From JBKHAJ01 sp964641125 (GTDB taxonomy: Bacteria > Spirochaetota > Spirochaetia > SPDA01 > CAZSGZ01), in NCBI GenBank assembly GCA_964641125.1, contig CAZXMO010000090.1:1-9891 (forward strand): DNA of 9,891 bases. The letters are read 5' to 3'. Below, piece after piece: positions 6,534 to 9,891 of this stretch. A program made the position numbers and the translations under genes. Each line of letters starts with the position of its first letter. Positions within the stretch are counted from its first letter, which is position 1. The notes below the pieces were generated by a model. It made no database searches. It had not been told where the DNA came from and saw nothing but the letters and a program-made list of their open reading frames with translations.

Positions 6534-7883
6534 TCACACCCGGGCGGCGGCCAGGACCTTCCGCGGCCGGTTACGGGTGAAAAAGAATAGGGACAGGAGC
6601 AGTGTCGCGTACTCCGCAAGGGGAATGGCGATGAAGATCCCGACGTCTCCGAGGAGGGTCGAGAGCGAAAGGACGAGGAGTACCGGGAGGCCTAGGGAGC
6701 GGGAGAGGGCTATTGCCGCGGAATGGGCGGCCTTGTGGAGGGAGGTGAAATAGGCCGAGAAGGCGATGTTCAGTCCGTTGGCAAGCATAGCGGGCCAGAA
6801 ATAGAGCAGAAATGTCCGGGCGGTGACTAGGGTTACCACTTCTCCCTCCCCTAAAAAGATTCCGATCAGCCGCGCCGGAAAGATAAGGATGACGGCTATT
6901 ATGACGAGACCCATTCCCCCGTTGGCGAGAAGACCTAAGCGGATAAATCCGCCGATCCGCTCCTCCTGTCGGGCGCCGAAGTTTGTGCTTAAGAGAGGCT
7001 GAAGCGCGTCGGCGACGCCGTAGCTGATCATAAGTCCGAAGAAGAGGATGTAGTTGATGATGGTGAAGGCGGCTACTCCGCTCGGGCCGAACCGGCGCAT
7101 CATAACGAGATTGAATATGAAGATGACGACCCCCGCGGAAATCTCGTTGATGAATTCGGAAAAACCGTTCAAGACCGCCCGGAAGAGGGGCCGCCAGGAA
7201 CCCCGGGGGCGGACGAACTTGAGGCGTGCTCTTTCCGTAAAGAAGTGGGGAAGCACAACGAAGGTGCTCAAGGAATAGGCGATGCTCGTGGCCAGGGCCG
7301 CGCCCCTCAATCCCCAGCCGAGAACACCTACGAAGAGAGCGTCGAGGACGATGTTGAGGGCTGCTCCAGCGAGAAGACAGGCGAAGTAGAGACGCGGCCG
7401 GCCGTCTATCTTTACGAACTGCGACAGAACAAAGGAAAAGGCGTGACCGGGGACGAAGAAGAGGATGATAAAGAGATATTCCTTCACCAGACCGCTCAAA
7501 ACCTCCTCCGCGCCGAGAGCCGAGATGAGTGGGTCGAGAAAGATAAATCCCAGCGTCATCGAGACTGCGCAGAAAACACCTATAATAATGTTGGTCTTTG
7601 TAAAGGTCCCCGCGGCCGCGGAGTTGTTCTTTTCCCCCAGGTATTTCCCGCAGACCACACCGCTTCCGACGGAGAGCATCAGCACAATCCCCGATATCAG
7701 GGTGATGAGCGGGATAGTCAGATTGACCGCGGCGAGGGCCACGGCGCCCACGAATTTTCCGACAAAGATACCGTCGACGACGGCGGCGGAGGAGACGGCG
7801 ATCATCCCCAGTACCGAAGGAACGGCGTAGTGAAAGAATACCCGGGGCAGGGTTCCCGTCTCGGGATTTACGTCTATTTTCAT
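6534..7883 (-). CDS. MATE family multidrug/sodium antiporter
   Basis: An inner-membrane exporter of 449 residues, the normal length for the MATE family, which expels cationic drugs or other small molecules in exchange for Na+ or H+. About twelve hydrophobic segments are visible. The first half starts RVFFHYAVPSVLGMIAVSSA and continues VDGIFVGKFVGAVALAAVNL (about 36-55), the usual MATE helix 1-2 signature. The second half repeats the plan with INEISAGVVIFIFN and FGPSGVAAFTIIN, and a long cytoplasmic loop lies between (near ERARLKFVRPRGSWRP). It looks closest to the MepA-like branch, inferred from the opening of each half. The C-terminus is short and basic (TRNRPRKVLAAARV). The start is ATG 7883; no ribosome site precedes it, and a TATAAT box lies only 11 bases upstream, suggesting a leaderless message. 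It sits 59 bases downstream of the flavoprotein gene but appears to have its own promoter. Confidence 0.93.
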   Translation of the reverse strand: MKIDVNPETGTLPRVFFHYAVPSVLGMIAVSSAAVVDGIFVGKFVGAVALAAVNLTIPLITLISGIVLMLSVGSGVVCGKYLGEKNNSAAAGTFTKTNIIIGVFCAVSMTLGFIFLDPLISALGAEEVLSGLVKEYLFIILFFVPGHAFSFVLSQFVKIDGRPRLYFACLLAGAALNIVLDALFVGVLGWGLRGAALATSIAYSLSTFVVLPHFFTERARLKFVRPRGSWRPLFRAVLNGFSEFINEISAGVVIFIFNLVMMRRFGPSGVAAFTIINYILFFGLMISYGVADALQPLLSTNFGARQEERIGGFIRLGLLANGGMGLVIIAVILIFPARLIGIFLGEGEVVTLVTARTFLLYFWPAMLANGLNIAFSAYFTSLHKAAHSAAIALSRSLGLPVLLVLSLSTLLGDVGIFIAIPLAEYATLLLSLFFFTRNRPRKVLAAARV

Positions 7884-7894
7884 GATGATGGGAG

Positions 7895-7923
7895 ATTATA
7901 GATGAAACCAGCGGGAAGGTCAG
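7895..7923 (-). promoter_or_regulatory. sigma70-type promoter for the MATE gene
   Basis: CTGACC (7918-7923), 17 bases, then a perfect TATAAT (7895-7900) on the minus strand. Transcription would start about five bases before the ATG at 7883. Confidence 0.5.
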
Positions 7924-7942
7924 CCTTCGCCTCGAAGCCGAT

Positions 7943-9439
7943 TCACGGTTTCGCGGTTGTAAACTTTTTCCGGTCCTGTTTGCAGATCATCTGTACGGTA
8001 TGATTGCCCGACATCACCGCGGTGGGTATTCCGCCTCCGGGATTGACCCATTGTCCGGCCATGTAAAAATTGTCGAGATCCGGCAGGGTTTTCTTCATGG
8101 TGGTTGTAAAGGATTCGGTGTCGAACATCCACCCCTCGTAGGCTCCGCGCCAGTTGCCGGTATACCGTTCCCAGGTAACCGGCGTCGCAACGTCGGTCAT
8201 CTCGACCTGTCCCGATATTCCCGGAAAACGCTGCTCTATCCCCGCAATGATGTCGGCGGTAATACTCTCCTTTTCTTCTTTATAGCGCTCAGGATTCCGG
8301 CTCAGGTCATTCCAGTAATCGTAGTCGGTCTCGTACTGGACTACGGCCACGTTCTTTCCAACAGGCGCCAAAGTGGGATCGAAACAATAGGACCTGACGG
8401 TCATGGCTTTCTCTTCCTTGCCGGCGATCTTAATCGGCGTGTCGAGAGGATAGGTCAGCCCGCCGATGGAGGCCGGCAGGCCCTCGAGCGATCCCGCTAT
8501 ACCCAGGCTCACGTAGACTAAGGGTTTGAAGAGGTTCGGACTTTCATATCTGTCCTTGATTTCTTTGTCGACGTACTTTCCCTCGAGCATTTCGAATATC
8601 GTGGTGCGGCCGTCCGCGGCCGATATGACCCAGTCGGCCCGGTGCTCGCCGCCGTCGGCAAGCTTAATCCCCACCGCCCTGTCGTTCTCCACGATGATCT
8701 TCTCTACCCGGGCGTTGTACCGGACCTCGCCTCCTAAGTCGAGGTACCGCTTTTCGACCGCTTTCGCCAGGGGGAGCGCCCCGCCTATAACGTAGCCCGC
8801 GGCCTTCGCGTGCTGCCAGCCGAGCATCATGACGATCATGGCCATAGGTGAATCGCCTGGAAAAGCAAGGGATAATATCTCCCGTAAGAAAGGGCTCTCG
8901 AGGCGGGACACAAAATCACCCACGGTCACCTTCGTCCATTTTTTCATAAACCTCATCAGCGGGAGCATCCGGACCATCTTGACCATGTCGATAATGTTGT
9001 AAAGCTCAGCCGGTTTGTCCGAGGGGAATGTAAACATCGAGGCCCGGTGGACCGCTCCGGTCAGCTCACGGATTGCGTCGGCATCCTCGGGAGCGATGTC
9101 CAGCATATGCCGTTCCAGTCTGTCGGCGTCACAGTAGAGGTTGAAGCGCCTGCCTTCCCGGTTTTCCACCGCCAGGGTCAGCTCGTGATTATAGACTTCC
9201 CAATTTTGCGCGACCCCCAGCTCTTCCCAGAACCGATGATAGGCATCGCTCGGTTTCGTCCCGATTACCCAGTTGACCGCCCCGTCGATCGTGTAGTTCT
9301 TACGCTTCCAGGCGGTGCACACACCGCCCGGGACGGAATGCATCTCGAATATTTTCGTTTTATATCCGTTCATCCGGCCGTAACATCCGGCGGAAAGGCC
9401 GGTTAGTCCGCTTCCTATAATGATCATTGACTTTTCCAT
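7943..9439 (-). CDS. CrtI/phytoene-desaturase-like FAD-dependent oxidoreductase
   Basis: A flavoprotein of 498 residues in the amine-oxidase-fold group that includes phytoene desaturases, carotenoid isomerases and retinol saturases. The N-terminal dinucleotide fold reads MIIIGSGLTGLSAG (5-18), with the acidic residue closing the second strand at E32 (KIFE) and the FAD contact VPGG (36-39). The C-terminal FAD motif is NFYMAGQWVNPGGGIPTAVMSG (457-478), split here as NFYMAGQW then VNPGGGIPTAVMSG. Both ends are intact and the length fits the family. The reaction is not determined: no phytoene synthase or other carotenoid gene is in the window, and many anaerobes carry such proteins without making carotenoids. 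A lipid or isoprenoid hydride acceptor is plausible. The start is set by GGAGGTG (9445-9451) five bases before ATG 9439. It has its own promoter and is followed on the same strand by the MATE gene; a functional link with the exporter is possible but unproven. Confidence 0.88.
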   Translation of the reverse strand: MEKSMIIIGSGLTGLSAGCYGRMNGYKTKIFEMHSVPGGVCTAWKRKNYTIDGAVNWVIGTKPSDAYHRFWEELGVAQNWEVYNHELTLAVENREGRRFNLYCDADRLERHMLDIAPEDADAIRELTGAVHRASMFTFPSDKPAELYNIIDMVKMVRMLPLMRFMKKWTKVTVGDFVSRLESPFLREILSLAFPGDSPMAMIVMMLGWQHAKAAGYVIGGALPLAKAVEKRYLDLGGEVRYNARVEKIIVENDRAVGIKLADGGEHRADWVISAADGRTTIFEMLEGKYVDKEIKDRYESPNLFKPLVYVSLGIAGSLEGLPASIGGLTYPLDTPIKIAGKEEKAMTVRSYCFDPTLAPVGKNVAVVQYETDYDYWNDLSRNPERYKEEKESITADIIAGIEQRFPGISGQVEMTDVATPVTWERYTGNWRGAYEGWMFDTESFTTTMKKTLPDLDNFYMAGQWVNPGGGIPTAVMSGNHTVQMICKQDRKKFTTAKP

Positions 9440-9444
9440 GGAAA

Positions 9445-9451
9445 CACCTCC
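9445..9451 (-). promoter_or_regulatory. ribosome binding site of the CrtI-like gene
   Basis: GGAGGTG on the minus strand, five bases before the ATG at 9439. It confirms that start. Confidence 0.7.
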
Positions 9452-9478
9452 AGAAATCCTCTTTTTTATATCCGATGC

Positions 9479-9507
9479 ATTATACGGATTTCCGATCCCA
9501 GGGACAA
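9479..9507 (-). promoter_or_regulatory. sigma70-type promoter for the CrtI-like gene
   Basis: TTGTCC (9502-9507), a 17-base spacer and a perfect TATAAT (9479-9484) on the minus strand, inside the gap between the acetyltransferase stop (9515) and the ATG at 9439. The leader would be about 30 bases, with the ribosome site well placed in it. Confidence 0.55.
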
Positions 9508-9514
9508 CCGGGGG

Positions 9515-9751
9515 CTACTTCCTCTCCATAAGGTATTCACCGAGCTCATTTCCCTTGTATTTCATTTTTCCATGGTTCTTCTTGCGGAATCCGTTTTTTT
9601 CATAAAACCGTATCGCAGCGTCATTCTTGTCGTTTACATAGAGGTACATTTTCGGATTCTCCTCAGCCGGCTCGTTCAGGACTGCGGCACCGATACCTTT
9701 TCCCCTCGATCCGCTTTCTACGCAAATCGTGTGGAATATACATTCCGTCAT
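9515..9751 (-). pseudogene. GNAT family N-acetyltransferase, C-terminal part only
   Basis: GNAT enzymes move an acetyl group from acetyl-CoA to an amine. The visible part has the acetyl-CoA pyrophosphate loop SGSRGKGIGAAVL, the strand MYLYVNDKNDAAIRFYEKNGF (motif B, where the Tyr acts as general acid in many members; shown here as MYLYVNDKND then AAIRFYEKNGF), and a terminal YKGNELGEYLMERK before TAG. The family normally has 60 to 90 further residues before the loop. Here only about ten precede it in frame, and the DNA to the right, in a different frame, codes for something unrelated (an acyltransferase fragment). The gene is therefore truncated at about 9745-9755, either by a rearrangement or by a false join near the contig end. 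ATG 9751 is just an internal codon with no ribosome site. The substrate cannot be inferred. Confidence 0.65.
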
Positions 9752-9842
9752 CGTCGAAGAGGACGAGGCGGCCCCGCATGTTCCGGTACGCGTGAACGAT
9801 CTTGTTCCGTTCTACCGCCTCGGCGACGCATCGAATAATGTA
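9745..9842 (-). pseudogene. fragment of a 2-oxo acid dehydrogenase E2/CAT-like acyltransferase
   Basis: About 32 residues in a frame different from the GNAT part read RCVAEAVERNKIVHAYRN then MRGRLVLFDDDG. The pattern (A-V-x-x-N-K-x-x-H-A-Y-R-x, then R-x-x-L-V-L-F-D-D) is that of small acyltransferases with the chloramphenicol acetyltransferase/E2 catalytic fold, whose trimers build the active site at subunit interfaces. The HxxxDG catalytic motif lies near the C-terminus of that family and is absent here. The fragment is cut on its right by the sequencing adapter and on its left by the jump to the GNAT frame. The assignment rests on motif memory over a short stretch, so it is moderate. Confidence 0.45.
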
Positions 9843-9843
9843 T

Positions 9844-9891
9844 AGATCGGAAGAGCGTCGTGTAGGGAAAGAGTGTAGATCTCGGTGGTCG
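9844..9891. other. Illumina TruSeq universal adapter read-through (artefact)
   Basis: The last 48 bases begin AGATCGGAAGAGCGTCGTGT and end with GATCTCGGTGGTCG. They are the reverse complement of the Illumina universal (P5) adapter with no mismatch that I can see. This is library construction sequence left on the contig, not genomic DNA. The genome therefore stops at about 9843, and bases just before it probably come from very few reads. Confidence 0.98.

Noticed and set aside
7245..7901. Long plus-strand open frame opposite the MATE gene
   Set aside because: Low-complexity, charge-rich translation that mirrors hydrophobic codons on the other strand; a shadow of the MATE gene. The same applies to 8000-8521 and 3387-3896.
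7923..7938. CTTCG-CCT-CGAAG hairpin just after the CrtI-like stop
   Set aside because: Only five paired bases and no T-run, so not a convincing intrinsic terminator.
1..9891. CRISPR arrays, tRNA or rRNA genes, insertion sequences, toxin-antitoxin or defence genes
   Set aside because: No regularly spaced repeats, no cloverleaf or rRNA-like sequence, and no transposase, integrase, nuclease or antitoxin motifs in any frame.

Overview
The window is a 9.9 kb contig-like piece of bacterial chromosome. By eye GC is mid-range, genes are tightly packed on both strands, and several promoters have a clear TATAAT with a 17-base spacer. A lipoprotein signal, a secreted SH3-domain protein, a MATE exporter and a CrtI-like flavoprotein together fit a free-living or gut spirochaete (Spirochaetota), but no marker gene here proves that. 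No rRNA, tRNA, CRISPR array, insertion sequence, phage gene or defence system was seen.

Layout. 1-211: no confident gene. 212-582 (-): broken gene for a small membrane-anchored or secreted protein of unknown function. 639-1499 (-): short-chain dehydrogenase, overlapping by 13 bases the gene upstream of it, 1487-2590 (-), a glycoside-hydrolase-like lipoprotein; the pair looks like one operon with a promoter at 2627-2655. 2719-3305 (+): rhomboid protease gene that has lost its first membrane segment. 3320-4279 (-): Sir2-type deacylase. 4317-4532 (+): stub of rsgA containing only the C-terminal zinc-binding part. 4539-5384 (-): PAP2-like protein of unknown role. 5525-6466 (+): secreted SH3-domain protein, divergent from the PAP2-like gene and sharing an overlapping promoter zone with it. 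6534-7883 (-): MATE-family exporter. 7943-9439 (-): CrtI/phytoene-desaturase-like FAD oxidoreductase. 9515-9751 (-): C-terminal part of a GNAT acetyltransferase. 9745-9842 (-): fragment of an E2/CAT-like acyltransferase in another frame. 9844-9891: Illumina sequencing adapter, not biology.

The intact genes are ordinary housekeeping or accessory functions (envelope glycan work, redox, transport, protein deacylation) and do not form one evident pathway. I found no convincing new system. The striking feature is damage. Four loci are cut, deleted or frame-broken (212-582, about 2737, about 4300, about 9748), and the right end is raw adapter. Part of the apparent gene decay is therefore probably sequencing or assembly artefact, and the broken genes should be tested against reads before any biological reading of them.
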